Notes: generated from the letters alone by a model not told the origin. A stretch of DNA of 64,000 nt from an uncultured Lachnospiraceae bacterium (GCA_902787715.1 CADAHQ010000008.1:62001-126000), one strand, 5' to 3'; positions 1-9,811 are shown, numbered from the stretch's first letter. A program made the numbers and translations.

Positions 1-658
1 TTCTCTTCTCTGTGGGCTCTGTCGAGGGCCAGTTGTGCGGCGTTACCCATCCGCCGCTTCCGCCGAGCTTGTTACCGAAGAACTGGACTCTCTCATGCCC
101 GTTTTCCATCACCGGAACGAGACGGTAGTATCTGCCGGGGTTCGTGGCGTCCGGCGTAAACTCGGAATACAGCGTGTATTCCCCGTTGAAACTGGGATCT
201 TTATTATCGACAACCTCGATTGTCTTATCCGGGACATACGCTTCGGGCGGATAGTAGTTTTCGGGCCCGACCGGCCTGTTGTTACCGCTTCCGTACTTTG
301 TGACGCAGGACGCAAGGTCTCTGTGCGGGTCAGTATCATCTCCCGTAGTTTTCTTCATCCGAATGGTCGTCACCTTCATGCGGTAGAATACGGTGGAATC
401 CCCTCTTTGCGCAAAATTATACAAGGGGTATTCATAATAGTCGTAGTTTTCACCCTCCTCTTGCTGCCTAGGCTGGGACCAGTTCTCCCAGTCCCATAAG
501 GTCATCCCGCTTTCCTCGCCATCGTCGGCGGCATTTGCAACGAAACCACCTCTGCGAAACACGCCGAAGAGACCGTCTGCTCCGGAAAATGCTTCTCCCC
601 CGAACAGCAGGCAGACCGCCAAAACCAAAGACACAATTCTCTTCCAATACTTTCTCAT
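1..658 (-). CDS. Secreted protein, N-terminal part (runs off left edge)
   Basis: Only the first 219 residues lie in the window; the frame is open to base 1. I chose the ATG at 658 because GGAAG sits 7 nt upstream. Residues 1-26 look like a signal peptide: a basic start (MRKYWKR), then a hydrophobic run (IVSLVLAVCLLF). The rest is polar and rich in Asp, Glu, Tyr, Pro and Gly, with no domain I recognise. It has its own promoter (769-797) after the terminator of the adhesin gene, so it is a separate transcription unit at the end of the pilus locus. It may be another surface component of that locus, but the visible part carries no sorting signal and its function is unknown. Confidence 0.8.
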   Translation of the reverse strand, partial: MRKYWKRIVSLVLAVCLLFGGEAFSGADGLFGVFRRGGFVANAADDGEESGMTLWDWENWSQPRQQEEGENYDYYEYPLYNFAQRGDSTVFYRMKVTTIRMKKTTGDDTDPHRDLASCVTKYGSGNNRPVGPENYYPPEAYVPDKTIEVVDNKDPSFNGEYTLYSEFTPDATNPGRYYRLVPVMENGHERVQFFGNKLGGSGGWVTPHNWPSTEPTEKR

Positions 659-768
659 AAACATTCTTCCTTTTCACGAACAAAGTCCCGTCGTTTCATT
701 ACCCCCGCAAAAGCAAGAAGTCCCTCCGTTTTTGCGGCATTTCCCGTGGCGGGCAAATCACACCCTTC

Positions 769-797
769 AGTATAGCACAAAATTCCCAAAATCTCAA
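769..797 (-). promoter_or_regulatory. Sigma-A-type promoter for the secreted-protein gene
   Basis: On the minus strand TTGAGA (792-797) is followed after 17 bp by TATACT (769-774). The expected start is near 762, giving a leader of about 100 nt before the ATG at 658. It lies just beyond the terminator hairpin at 811-869, so it restarts transcription after the adhesin gene. Confidence 0.7.
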
Positions 798-810
798 ACT
801 TTCCGGGGCA

Positions 811-869
811 AAAAAATGAGCCGGTGCCCGGAAAACCCGCCAATCCGGGCATCAGCTCTTTTGTTTTTT
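811..869. terminator. Bidirectional rho-independent terminator after the adhesin gene
   Basis: Stem arms TGCCCGG (825-831) and CCGGGCA (845-851) are extended across a 3+3 internal loop by GAGC (818-821) and GCTC (855-858). On minus, the direction of the adhesin gene that stops at 886, the hairpin is followed by a run of T (811-816). On plus it is followed by TTTTGTTTTTT. Confidence 0.8.
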
Positions 870-885
870 CAAAAAAATCTTTTTG

Positions 886-3800
886 TTATGCTCTTCTTCT
901 GCGGCCGAACAATACGGCTGCAAGCAGAAGCACCAGTCCTCCGAAGAACACTGCCCACAGCGGCTTTGTCGTATCCGGCACGGCGGTCGGTGCAATCAGT
1001 ACGCCTGTGTTCGTAAACACGATTGTCGCCTCGCTTTCCTTACCGTCCTCATAACCGTTCTTGTACGGCTTGAAGTTCGCATTGTTGGAACGGCCGTAGG
1101 AAATATCCACGGAAAATGCTCTTATTCCTTCATCCGTGCCGTAGGTATCGTCTTCCAGGTTGACAACGGAATCCTCGGGGATTGCGACGCTTGTCTCAAA
1201 CCCGGTCTTTGGCTGTTGCGAAATCCGAAGCGTGAGTTTGTAATCCGAAGCAAACTCTTTGTATGTGTTCTTCGGGCAGTTGATTACGTTCCCGCTCTTA
1301 ACAAGCATTCCTTCCGAATCGAAAACATCGATTACGACGCTGAAGTCGCCGTCGTTGCTCCACCTTGTCATCTTCGTGACGGTGACAACCACGGTGTAGG
1401 CCTGATTGTTCTTAAGCGTTGCCGTCGCGGAGCCCCAGCGGGGATCCGGCGTGCCGATTGTGCTGTTGTTGTTTGTGAATTTGCCGATGGCCTGCTCGTC
1501 GACAACCTCAATCAGGTAATCGAACGATTCGCCGGCCATATCGTTGACCACGCGGTTCTCGACCGTAAACGTGAACACTTGCGGAACGAACTGCATCCAG
1601 GACGTGGTGAGCGTTTGATCGTGCTGAAGTCTCTGCGAGAAATCAAATGTGTTATCCACAATGACGCTGTCATACGGCGCCTTGGTCTCGTCGCGCAGTG
1701 TCGCGGTCGCCGTCGTGTACACCAGCCATTTCAAAAAGCCCCAGTTCGGTGCAGCGCTGTTCTGCGTAGGGTTCGAAGGCTTGGGAAGAAGCTCTCCCTT
1801 TGCCATCAGGTAGTAGACGTGGTTTGTGTCTCCCGCAAGCGTGTAATATGCGTGCAGGGTTCTGCCGGTGACCGGCTCCGGACCGTTCCAGACGTGAACT
1901 CTCTGCGGGTTAACGGTGTATGTGATATCAAACGTCACGGTTACCGCATCACTCCACACTGCGTACAGCACCTGCGTATACGGAGGCGGCATCGTGAAAT
2001 CCCACAGATACGCGCTGATTTTGTCGAAAATGATTCCTCCGGCATCCGGAGTGATGACGGTCTCGCCCCAGGTCACAGCTTCCGTCCCGCTGAAATCCGA
2101 ATGCGAAGCAATGTCTTCGTTGGTCGTCCAGCCGAGGAAGACTTTGCCTTCCTTCTCGGGGTCCGCGGGTCGGTATGCGTTTCCTTCGATATTGTTTTCG
2201 TTGATGGCGTAAACATCGTCGGTCATCTGCTCGTAAGCGTCCGAGGTTTCCGTCCAGACGCCTTCATTGACATCAAAGACAACCTGCTTCTCCGGTTCCT
2301 CCGTGTACGTGACAATCACGCCGGTGGCGTCGGTCTGCAGCGTGCCGGTAAATGCAGCAACGCTGCCGTAACGAACCTCTTCCGTTCCGTTGCCGTAGGA
2401 TGCGCCGCGGAACTCACCGGTGACGTTCAGCACCTTTCGAAGGTGCGTGTTGAGAGCATTTGCCGTGAATGTGTCCGTTCCCGCCACAGCAAGCGGCAGA
2501 ACCACCTTTACGACGCCGTTTTCGTCTCCGCTCTTTGCGGGAACGGTGATCCGGGTCGTCGATTTTTCGCGGTCAAACTCGCCGGTCACCGCATTTACCA
2601 CATTCACGGTGGACGAGGTTCCGGTGAGATCCACCGTGATATCCTCCTCCGTGGTGTTCACGAAGGTGACATACACAAGCGGCTCCCACATTGCGTAGAG
2701 GGTCTTGCTTTCGGTTCTCGGCACCGCGATGACCGCATCCGCGAAATACGCGGGGATAAACCCGGAACCGGTGGACGGCGCCAGCGGATCCGACGCCTCG
2801 TCGAAGCCGAGCAGGAGATACCCGTCCTTATGTGCAAAAACTTTATTTCCCGTAATTCCGCCGAAGGTCTTCACCGTCGCGTAGCGGTACAGATGCAGCG
2901 CGAGGTTGGACTGGATATCGCCGAACCAGATCTGGGTCGGTCTGCCCTCGAACAGATTGTTTTGGTTGTTGATCCAGGAGCTTCCGGAGCCCGGCAAAAC
3001 GGGAAGAACCGTGGAATCCTCCGTGACAACATAACCGTTGTAATCGTCGTTGGCGTCTAAGATCAGATTTGCAATCTCGGGTCTTCGGTAGGAATGCTCC
3101 GGCTTTTCGTAGTAAGCCTGCATGTAAATCACAGCGCCCTGATTCTCCGAGCCGCCCTCCGTCATATACTTCGAATCAATCGTAAACTCGTCGCCCGGCT
3201 GGTAATACACGGGGTCGCCGTTTGCGTCGAGCTGCGCGGGCTCCCAGTTGGTGTACGTGGAATTGCCGTGGGTTACCACGCCGTTTGCGCGAACGATGCG
3301 CCAGCCGCGGAACACCCAGTTGTCGGTGATGCGGGTCGGCGCGTGGAGAGCTTCCGTCCTCGCGCGGTCCGCGTACAGCTGGAGCACCGGATTGGCCGGG
3401 TCGGTCCACTGTTCAATCTCACCGTTGATCGCGTAAAATTCGCCGTCCTCCTCGGTGCAGAAGAACGGAATGTACTGCACGTAGAAACCGCCCTCGAGAC
3501 GCCACATTGCGCGAATCTCGATGTCCTCAACCACCTGCGTGTTGAAGTTGAAGGGCGCCGTGTCCACGGTACCGTCGGCATATACCTGATACCATCCCAT
3601 GAACGTGTAGCGCTCTGCGCCGCGGATTCCGCGGTATTTCTGAAGGGTGCTTAGGTCATGGCCGCCGAAGTACGCGTCCATCCACTCATTCTTGTCGGTG
3701 AATTTGACGGCGCCTCGCTCGGCAAAGTCTTCCTCGGGCACTTCACTGTACCACGCCCAGTACGCATCAATCTCATCCGCCGTGAGGTACAGCGCGTTAC

Positions 3801-6800
3801 GGAGCTTGGCGGGGATGAATTTGCCGTCGTGCTCCTCACTGATATACTGCGTGTTCAGGTAGTAGAACAGCTCATCCGCGGTCAGCGAAAGCGCTGCGAT
3901 TTCAACGTCGTTCGTCGGGACGAAGCGGCATTCCAGATAATCGTACGCCGCGATGGTCTCCTTGTAGTCCGCGCGGAATCCGGTGGATGCTCCGGCGGAG
4001 AGGGCGTTCTCCCTCCAGTGGTCAATCTCCGCGCCGTTCGGATCGATGCGGATGATGTAATTCAGCTTCTCGAACACCGGATACAGAACGACGCCGCTGT
4101 TCGGCATGGTCTCGTTAGCAAAGTCAAACGGCTCGCCCTGGCCGGCCTCGTTGGTGTACCACCCGAGGAACCGGTATCCCTCCTTCTCGGGATCCTGGTA
4201 CTTCCTCGCCTCGGCAAGGGGCTGTCCGTAATAATATTCGTCGGTCTTTCGGTCTTCCTCGTTCTCGTACTTAAACGTCAGCGGGTAAATGATCGGCGAG
4301 TAGAAGAAGTACACGTGATGCTCGTGCGCACCCGGGCCGTTTCGATAGCAGCTGAAAACATAGTTATACCCGTCGCGGTCCCAGCCCATCTGGAACTCCG
4401 GATTGACGTTGGAGATGACGTTCGTCGCGGAATTCTTCACCTCATAGAAGGTCTTGCCGGAGATTGCGCTCCAGTCTACATGGGCAATGTTCGTACTCCA
4501 CGTCGTGAGCGGATACTCCGCATACTCGGTGCTCTCGTGCAAATCGACATTCTCGGGATCGTATGTTCCGGGAACCGCCTCGTAAAGCACGTGGTACACC
4601 TTTACACGGTCGGCGTTATTATCCGGACCGAAGTACGCCACAATGTGGTGCACCTGATTCGGCATAACATCCGTGCCGGCGCGGTTTGAGCAGAGCTCGG
4701 CGGACATGTAATCATACACACCGTTAAGGTCGGGGTTGTTGCCCTGCTGGCCCGCCCAGGTGGGACGCTCGTTTGCGATACGGCAGTACAGCGAGCCGTA
4801 AAATGCCGCCCACGTATACATCATGCGGCCGCCCGCGGATTCCGGTGTAAACGTAAACCTGGGATTCGACGGCGACGGCCAGCGGTCCCCGATGTAGGCG
4901 CCGTATTTGGCGGTAATCACATAGACGTTTTGGTCGTTCGGATCATTCTCCGGATCCGGGACATAGTCTCCCATCACGTTTGCGTTCGTTGTCACATAGG
5001 TGGAGTCGTACGTCTTCCCTTCGAATGTCATGCCAAAGGTAGTCCTCTGCGACTGTCCGCCCTTGCCGGTGTACCCCAGCCGGGAGACCTTCTCGTCCTT
5101 GAACATGTACTCGATCCAGTTGTAATCCCAGCCCTCGTCCGTCTTCTGCGATCCGCTGGTCTTCACATAGCCGTCGCGGCCGATGTGGAAGACAAGCTTG
5201 AAAATCTTGCGGCGGTAGTAGACGTTAAAGACGGTGTTTCCGCTTCCGTCGATGGTCTTCGAAATCTCCCTCGGCGCCGGACGGTCGTCCTCTCCGTCGC
5301 ACAGGTCGTAGAAAATCTCCTGGCCCGCCGGAACTGCTTTCACATCGTCCAAAATCTTCGGGTTGACGACGCTGAAGGTATCGTCGCCCTCATGGTAATT
5401 CATGAGGTCGGCAAGCGTAATCACGTGTCCGGACGTGAAATCCTTGTTCAGTTTCTGCCCGATATCCGTGGTGTTGATGGTCTTGACGGCGCTCGAGGAG
5501 TAGTTGTCATCGGCTGCATTTTCCGTCCAGTACACGATAGTGACTTTCGATTCGTCCGGAATCCAGTTCGCGTAAAGCGTCAGACGGTCGAGCGGGAAAT
5601 AGAGCCGCAGCTCGCCGTTCGCTGCCGAGAAGAAAGGATACGACTCGCCGCCGTCCGTCACGGCAAATGCACCGTCGTAAGCGATGGCGCCGTTTCCGTC
5701 GGTGATTCTGACAGCGCGCGTGGTGATCGTTGTCTCATGCACCGCGAGGTTATTATCGATATAGGTAACGGTGACGGGCATCTCCGTATCAAGATTCAGA
5801 ATCTCGCCCGTCTCGGGGTCTGTCACGGCATACGCATACCAGCCGTCGAAGAGGTATCCCTTGCGCGTGGTTGTCGTAAGGGAGGTAAAGATATTCTTGC
5901 CCTCCTCCGGAGTCTGGTCCGGAAGCGAGGTCCATTCGCGTAAGAAACGCGATCCCACAAAGACAGCGCCGCTGCCGGTAGGGCCTGCGACGAAGTCAAC
6001 CCAGCGCGCCTGGATGAAGATCGGGAACAGATCGATGTTCTCGTTCCCGGAGGTGACGCTTATGTAAACGCCGTCCTTGCCCTCCTCCTTGATCTCCGCG
6101 CCGAAGTAATCGACCGTGGGGTATCTCACCCACTGCGGATCCTCCGCCGTCCCGGCGTTGTACTCCCAGCCTGCGAAAACCAGATGTACGGAATCGGTGC
6201 TGGTGGCGCGGATATCGCTGATTTTCACCTCCACCGCCGTCTCGGCACTGCCGACCGCAACCATCTTGCGGGTCATCAGATTGCTCGCGCCGCTGACCGC
6301 CGAATCGCGTGGATACAGCATAAAGTTGACGAAATGATAGTTCTCATACACCGGGGCAAGCAGCACGTGAATGCAGCCGTCCTCATCCAAGATGCCCTCT
6401 CCTGCAACACCGTTTAACGACCAGTGGATCGTGCCGCCGACCGCAACGTCCGTCTCCTCGATGGAGATGGGCTGCTCGAAGGCAATCGACTCCGGAAGGT
6501 CCGGCCAGGTGTAATACAGCTTCCCGTCGGTCGTGTTGATGCCGTAGGCATTCGCTCCGGCGGCGGCGTACGGCGTCACAACGTGCCAGCCGTAGAAGTA
6601 TCTGTCGGAAGTATTTCCGGGGTCGTTGATGAGCTCTAAGGCTTCGCCGTTCTTAAGAATCTGCGTGGTCTGCAGATCGCCGTTTTCGCTCTTGTTTCTG
6701 AATTCGTACGGAGCCCCCTCATAGTAGACGGTATCGCCGGTATGCTCCACGGGATTTCTGTCGATGAAGTGGAACATCACGCGGGGCGTCGCAACGACAG

Positions 6801-7521
6801 CCTCCTCCTCGTGAGCCACGACAACGTATACCGAGAAGCTGTCCGTGGTGAACTCCACGGTCTCTCCCTCGACAGTCTCCTCCAGATTCTCCGCGGTGAG
6901 GTTGCCGGACTTCGTCTCCTCCGTAAAATGCACAATATCTACATTCGCATACCGGGAAAGGTCCTCATCGACCAAAGTGATGGAAACCTTCACCTCGGTC
7001 GCGGGCTCGTAAACGGTATCATGATTGTTCGCATCGACGATGCGGATGTCAAACACGCGGGACAGCTGCAGCTTATCCACGGCGATTCCGAGCTTCTCTG
7101 CGGTCGCCGTGATGTAATCGTCATACGCTGCGTCGCCGGGCTTGAGCTCCGTGACAAGCAGTTCCGTTTGGGACATCGGAATGCCGGAATCCTCGCGGTA
7201 CACGACCTCGATATCGTAGGTCGAGCCGTCGGAGGTCGTAATCTTCTGCTCCAGCTCCGTGTCTGCCGGGGCCCCGGTATCTTCCTTCGGCGCATCCGCG
7301 CTGCCGGGTTCTTTATCAGCGGGCGCATCCGCGCTGCCGGGTTCCTTATCTGCAGGCGCATTTCCACTGTCGGGGGCGGCATTTTCCGAGGGTTTTTCTT
7401 CCGAAGACAACGACAAATGCCGTGCGACAGATTCTCCCTTCGCATTTGCGAAAGGCGAATGTCCCACGGTGCCGATCACCAGACATAACGTCAATACCAA
7501 TGCCAACGCTCTTTTTTTCAC
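886..7521 (-). CDS. Giant InlB-repeat surface adhesin with sortase-type C-terminus
   Basis: Predicted 2211-residue surface protein. I chose the GTG at 7521 because GGAGG sits 6 nt upstream and a signal peptide begins exactly there (VKKRALALVLTLCLVIG); a longer frame starting at 7611 would overlap the sortase gene. After the signal comes a Pro/Ala/Glu/Asp linker with two tandem 11-residue repeats (DKEPGSADAPA). The body carries at least eight Listeria-Bacteroides (InlB/Flg_new) repeat cores ending in F-x-GW, such as YLFDGWYAY, YRFLGWYTN, YTFMGWYQV and KVFLGWTTN. The end is a sorting region: IAPTAV, a hydrophobic segment (VFFGGLVLLLAAVLF) and RRRRA. There is no LPXTG. IAPTAV resembles ISPTGV of the pilin, so the same sortase probably handles both. 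It is likely a pilus-associated or wall-anchored adhesin; its ligand cannot be told from sequence. Confidence 0.88.
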   Translation of the reverse strand: MKKRALALVLTLCLVIGTVGHSPFANAKGESVARHLSLSSEEKPSENAAPDSGNAPADKEPGSADAPADKEPGSADAPKEDTGAPADTELEQKITTSDGSTYDIEVVYREDSGIPMSQTELLVTELKPGDAAYDDYITATAEKLGIAVDKLQLSRVFDIRIVDANNHDTVYEPATEVKVSITLVDEDLSRYANVDIVHFTEETKSGNLTAENLEETVEGETVEFTTDSFSVYVVVAHEEEAVVATPRVMFHFIDRNPVEHTGDTVYYEGAPYEFRNKSENGDLQTTQILKNGEALELINDPGNTSDRYFYGWHVVTPYAAAGANAYGINTTDGKLYYTWPDLPESIAFEQPISIEETDVAVGGTIHWSLNGVAGEGILDEDGCIHVLLAPVYENYHFVNFMLYPRDSAVSGASNLMTRKMVAVGSAETAVEVKISDIRATSTDSVHLVFAGWEYNAGTAEDPQWVRYPTVDYFGAEIKEEGKDGVYISVTSGNENIDLFPIFIQARWVDFVAGPTGSGAVFVGSRFLREWTSLPDQTPEEGKNIFTSLTTTTRKGYLFDGWYAYAVTDPETGEILNLDTEMPVTVTYIDNNLAVHETTITTRAVRITDGNGAIAYDGAFAVTDGGESYPFFSAANGELRLYFPLDRLTLYANWIPDESKVTIVYWTENAADDNYSSSAVKTINTTDIGQKLNKDFTSGHVITLADLMNYHEGDDTFSVVNPKILDDVKAVPAGQEIFYDLCDGEDDRPAPREISKTIDGSGNTVFNVYYRRKIFKLVFHIGRDGYVKTSGSQKTDEGWDYNWIEYMFKDEKVSRLGYTGKGGQSQRTTFGMTFEGKTYDSTYVTTNANVMGDYVPDPENDPNDQNVYVITAKYGAYIGDRWPSPSNPRFTFTPESAGGRMMYTWAAFYGSLYCRIANERPTWAGQQGNNPDLNGVYDYMSAELCSNRAGTDVMPNQVHHIVAYFGPDNNADRVKVYHVLYEAVPGTYDPENVDLHESTEYAEYPLTTWSTNIAHVDWSAISGKTFYEVKNSATNVISNVNPEFQMGWDRDGYNYVFSCYRNGPGAHEHHVYFFYSPIIYPLTFKYENEEDRKTDEYYYGQPLAEARKYQDPEKEGYRFLGWYTNEAGQGEPFDFANETMPNSGVVLYPVFEKLNYIIRIDPNGAEIDHWRENALSAGASTGFRADYKETIAAYDYLECRFVPTNDVEIAALSLTADELFYYLNTQYISEEHDGKFIPAKLRNALYLTADEIDAYWAWYSEVPEEDFAERGAVKFTDKNEWMDAYFGGHDLSTLQKYRGIRGAERYTFMGWYQVYADGTVDTAPFNFNTQVVEDIEIRAMWRLEGGFYVQYIPFFCTEEDGEFYAINGEIEQWTDPANPVLQLYADRARTEALHAPTRITDNWVFRGWRIVRANGVVTHGNSTYTNWEPAQLDANGDPVYYQPGDEFTIDSKYMTEGGSENQGAVIYMQAYYEKPEHSYRRPEIANLILDANDDYNGYVVTEDSTVLPVLPGSGSSWINNQNNLFEGRPTQIWFGDIQSNLALHLYRYATVKTFGGITGNKVFAHKDGYLLLGFDEASDPLAPSTGSGFIPAYFADAVIAVPRTESKTLYAMWEPLVYVTFVNTTEEDITVDLTGTSSTVNVVNAVTGEFDREKSTTRITVPAKSGDENGVVKVVLPLAVAGTDTFTANALNTHLRKVLNVTGEFRGASYGNGTEEVRYGSVAAFTGTLQTDATGVIVTYTEEPEKQVVFDVNEGVWTETSDAYEQMTDDVYAINENNIEGNAYRPADPEKEGKVFLGWTTNEDIASHSDFSGTEAVTWGETVITPDAGGIIFDKISAYLWDFTMPPPYTQVLYAVWSDAVTVTFDITYTVNPQRVHVWNGPEPVTGRTLHAYYTLAGDTNHVYYLMAKGELLPKPSNPTQNSAAPNWGFLKWLVYTTATATLRDETKAPYDSVIVDNTFDFSQRLQHDQTLTTSWMQFVPQVFTFTVENRVVNDMAGESFDYLIEVVDEQAIGKFTNNNSTIGTPDPRWGSATATLKNNQAYTVVVTVTKMTRWSNDGDFSVVIDVFDSEGMLVKSGNVINCPKNTYKEFASDYKLTLRISQQPKTGFETSVAIPEDSVVNLEDDTYGTDEGIRAFSVDISYGRSNNANFKPYKNGYEDGKESEATIVFTNTGVLIAPTAVPDTTKPLWAVFFGGLVLLLAAVLFGRRRRA
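7292..7357 (-). repeat. Two tandem 33-bp repeats in the adhesin N-terminal linker
   Basis: Two adjacent 33-bp copies differ at a few positions and encode DKEPGSADAPA twice. They sit in the acidic Pro/Ala spacer after the signal peptide, where copy number can vary without affecting the repeat domains. Confidence 0.85.
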
Positions 7522-7546
7522 ACGGAACCTCCGTTGCCATGGCGGA

Positions 7547-8971
7547 TTATGCTTCTTCAGACCTCTGTGCGCCGTTTTCGCGATACCGCGTAAGCGCCGC
7601 ATCTGCGACAAAAGCAGAAACCATCAACAAAAGCATCAGCGGCGTCCACTTATCAATCAGAATCATCGGGAGCCGCATATTTTCAGTCTTAAAGAACACA
7701 ATCATCGAAATCGCTGCAAGAGCTGCCTGAAGGGCAACTCCAAGTCGGAATTTGCGGGCAAAACGGTCGACATGATAATACTTCCGCTCAACCGCTGCGG
7801 CAAATTCTCTCTTCGTCACTTCCTGTCCTTCTTTCTTCCCGGACATCGTGCGGGCAAGCGCGATCAATTCCGCGCGCTCCGAAAGCTGCGCCGGACTGAG
7901 GTCCGCCGCATCCCACAATGCCTTCTTGGCGTCATTCAGTTTGCGCATCTTGTCGATGCGGGCGTATTTGCCGCGAAGACGTCCGAACGGGAACAAAATG
8001 TATAAGGTCAGGTAAACACAAATCAAATTGATGAACGCCCATGCGCGGGTTCCGTAGGAACTTCCGCCGGGCAGGAAACGGTCAAAGAACCGTCCGAGCC
8101 ACGTCGAACGCTGGCCGGTCTGCGGCGCATCCGGGCCGACTCCGTCTCTTCCGGACGGGGCGGGCGACACCGAAGGCTGCGGCTCATCCGGCGATACGGA
8201 AATCTCCGGAGAAATCGAAGGGGTCGGCTCCGTATAATCGGTAAGTACTCCGAAGACAACCATTCTTCCGAGCGTGGCGGCATCGTAACAAGTCGAGAGC
8301 GCCACGATCTTCTTTGCTCCCTTCGCGTCCTCAGGCCATCCCACAATCGCGTGAGCGCCGATGTAGGCAAGCAGCTCCTCAAGGTCACGGTTGCCGGCCT
8401 TGTAGATCATCTCGTCGTACGCGTCCGTGGAGACCGCCGCAAAAAGCTTCACCGCATATGTGTTATCGGGCGAAATAAGCACGGCGTCGCGGTGTGTTTC
8501 GAAAAATGCTTCCTCCTCGAAACGGCTCAGATCTCCGAACATGGCACCGTTGTCCATATGGTGTCCGAAGATGATGATATAGTTATCGCTCAAATCGGAA
8601 GCGTTGCCCGACGACATGTAAATCGCGCCGGTGAGGCTGGCGTTGCCGTCGAGATCATGTCTCGCATAAAAGTAGTCATCCGTTCCCTGCATCACCGGGT
8701 AATCGATATGGGTATCGTCCACCCGCAGCCACGCGCGGTAATCCGCCCGGGCATCCTTCAGGGATTGCTGCGCATCCTGAATCTCCGCCGTATCCTCAAA
8801 GGCACGAACGCCGGAATCAAAAGCGCGATTTTGTGTATAGACCTGCTCATAAATGGAGTAGCCGCTGTACACAACCATCAGCGAGCCAAGCATCGCCGAG
8901 GAAACCACCAGAACGCGGATGCCGGCGAAGCTCAGCAGATTCAATGCACTTTTCAACTTCAGCAGAAACAT
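7547..8971 (-). CDS. Class B sortase with C-terminal membrane extension
   Basis: Transpeptidase predicted to polymerise or anchor the pilin and adhesin. Residues 16-36 form an N-terminal membrane segment and the catalytic domain spans about 75-245. The triad is visible: His137 in FGHHM, Cys228 in ALSTCYD and Arg236 in GRMVVFG, with the spacing expected of class B enzymes. At 474 residues it is about twice the usual length. After a Pro/Ser linker (248-290, containing DAPQTG) there are further hydrophobic segments near 310-330 and 408-425 and one near the C-terminus, separated by a charged region. It follows the SipA-like gene by 12 bp and precedes the adhesin by 25 bp, so the three are probably one transcript. 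Class B sortases linked to a SipA-type protein polymerise FctA pilins in streptococcal FCT loci; the same role here is inference. Confidence 0.88.
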   Translation of the reverse strand: MFLLKLKSALNLLSFAGIRVLVVSSAMLGSLMVVYSGYSIYEQVYTQNRAFDSGVRAFEDTAEIQDAQQSLKDARADYRAWLRVDDTHIDYPVMQGTDDYFYARHDLDGNASLTGAIYMSSGNASDLSDNYIIIFGHHMDNGAMFGDLSRFEEEAFFETHRDAVLISPDNTYAVKLFAAVSTDAYDEMIYKAGNRDLEELLAYIGAHAIVGWPEDAKGAKKIVALSTCYDAATLGRMVVFGVLTDYTEPTPSISPEISVSPDEPQPSVSPAPSGRDGVGPDAPQTGQRSTWLGRFFDRFLPGGSSYGTRAWAFINLICVYLTLYILFPFGRLRGKYARIDKMRKLNDAKKALWDAADLSPAQLSERAELIALARTMSGKKEGQEVTKREFAAAVERKYYHVDRFARKFRLGVALQAALAAISMIVFFKTENMRLPMILIDKWTPLMLLLMVSAFVADAALTRYRENGAQRSEEA

Positions 8972-8983
8972 CCGTTTTCCTCC

Positions 8984-9787
8984 TTACAGTTTATTTCGCC
9001 GTATCAAAGTGATGACGGTTCCCAATATATCCTTCTTTTTCACCGGTCCGAAATACCGGCTGTCCACGCCCGCGGTGCGGTTGTCCGAGAGCACAAAATA
9101 CTCATCCTCTCCCAGCGTGAGCGGGTACTGTACCCTCTCTCCGCGGCGAATCGTCTCCACGCGCAGCAGGGACGACTCCACGATTGCGTTGCCGTTCACC
9201 ACAAGGCGGTTGTTCTCATTGATATCCACAGTGTCTCCGGGCGCTGCCACCACGCGGCCGACCATCATGGTCTCCCTGCCGGTTCCGTCAACGTCCTTCT
9301 CAAAGATGATGACGTCGTCGAACTCCGCATCGCGGTCCAACCGGTAGAACACTAACAAATCTCCTGCGTCAATCCGGGGTTCCATCCCCTCGGAGGGCAT
9401 GTGCGTAATTCCGATAATCTTGAAGAATAAAATCCATACAACGAAAAGGAATACGACAAGATAGATGAGGAAGCGATGGGCGTTCTTCATGCCCTTCTCC
9501 GCATCGGCGAGCTCCTTCGCAAGCGCTTCCGCATCCCCTTCGGGCTCGTCGGACGGGGCTTTGGCAGCATCCTCGGAATCCTCCTCCGGGTCCTCCTCAA
9601 AGTCGTCCCCGAAATCCTCCGAAGCGTCATCTTCAAGCTCGTCGGAAACGTCCTCGTGGTCGTCGTCGGGCTCACTGCAGAAATCTTCGTCGAAGTTTGT
9701 CGACTCGGGCACCGATGCAAGGATTTCCTCCAGGGTCACCTCCGAAGATGTCGGTTGCATTTTGTTCCGATCTTCTTCCGCCATCAT
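8984..9787 (-). CDS. SipA-like signal peptidase homologue lacking both catalytic residues
   Basis: 267-residue membrane protein of the signal peptidase I (S26) fold. The N-terminal 100 residues are cytoplasmic and very acidic (38-86), followed by one membrane segment (105-125). Conserved boxes are present: EGMEPRIDAGDLLVF (133-147), GRVVAAPGD (177-185) and SDNRTAGVDSRYFGPV (234-249). The two catalytic positions are replaced: the Ser before Met-Glu-Pro is Gly134, and the Lys before Arg-Val-Val is Gly177. Streptococcal SipA of the FCT pilus locus also lacks the Ser/Lys dyad and acts as a pilus-assembly factor, not a peptidase. The position between pilin and class B sortase supports the same role here. 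The annotation 'signal peptidase I' would therefore mislead. Confidence 0.85.
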   Translation of the reverse strand: MMAEEDRNKMQPTSSEVTLEEILASVPESTNFDEDFCSEPDDDHEDVSDELEDDASEDFGDDFEEDPEEDSEDAAKAPSDEPEGDAEALAKELADAEKGMKNAHRFLIYLVVFLFVVWILFFKIIGITHMPSEGMEPRIDAGDLLVFYRLDRDAEFDDVIIFEKDVDGTGRETMMVGRVVAAPGDTVDINENNRLVVNGNAIVESSLLRVETIRRGERVQYPLTLGEDEYFVLSDNRTAGVDSRYFGPVKKKDILGTVITLIRRNKL

Positions 9788-9811
9788 TCCACTCCTACCG
9801 CAGGAAATGCC

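Noticed and set aside
659-762. c-di-GMP riboswitch in the leader of the secreted-protein gene
   Set aside because: Some G/A-rich similarity, but the conserved GEMM core is not matched.
883-3060. Long plus-strand open frames opposite the adhesin and other minus-strand genes
   Set aside because: They mirror the codon structure of the real gene on the other strand, lack ribosome sites and have Arg/His/Val-rich, non-protein-like translations.
8984-9787. Functional signal peptidase I
   Set aside because: Both catalytic positions are glycine (134 and 177).
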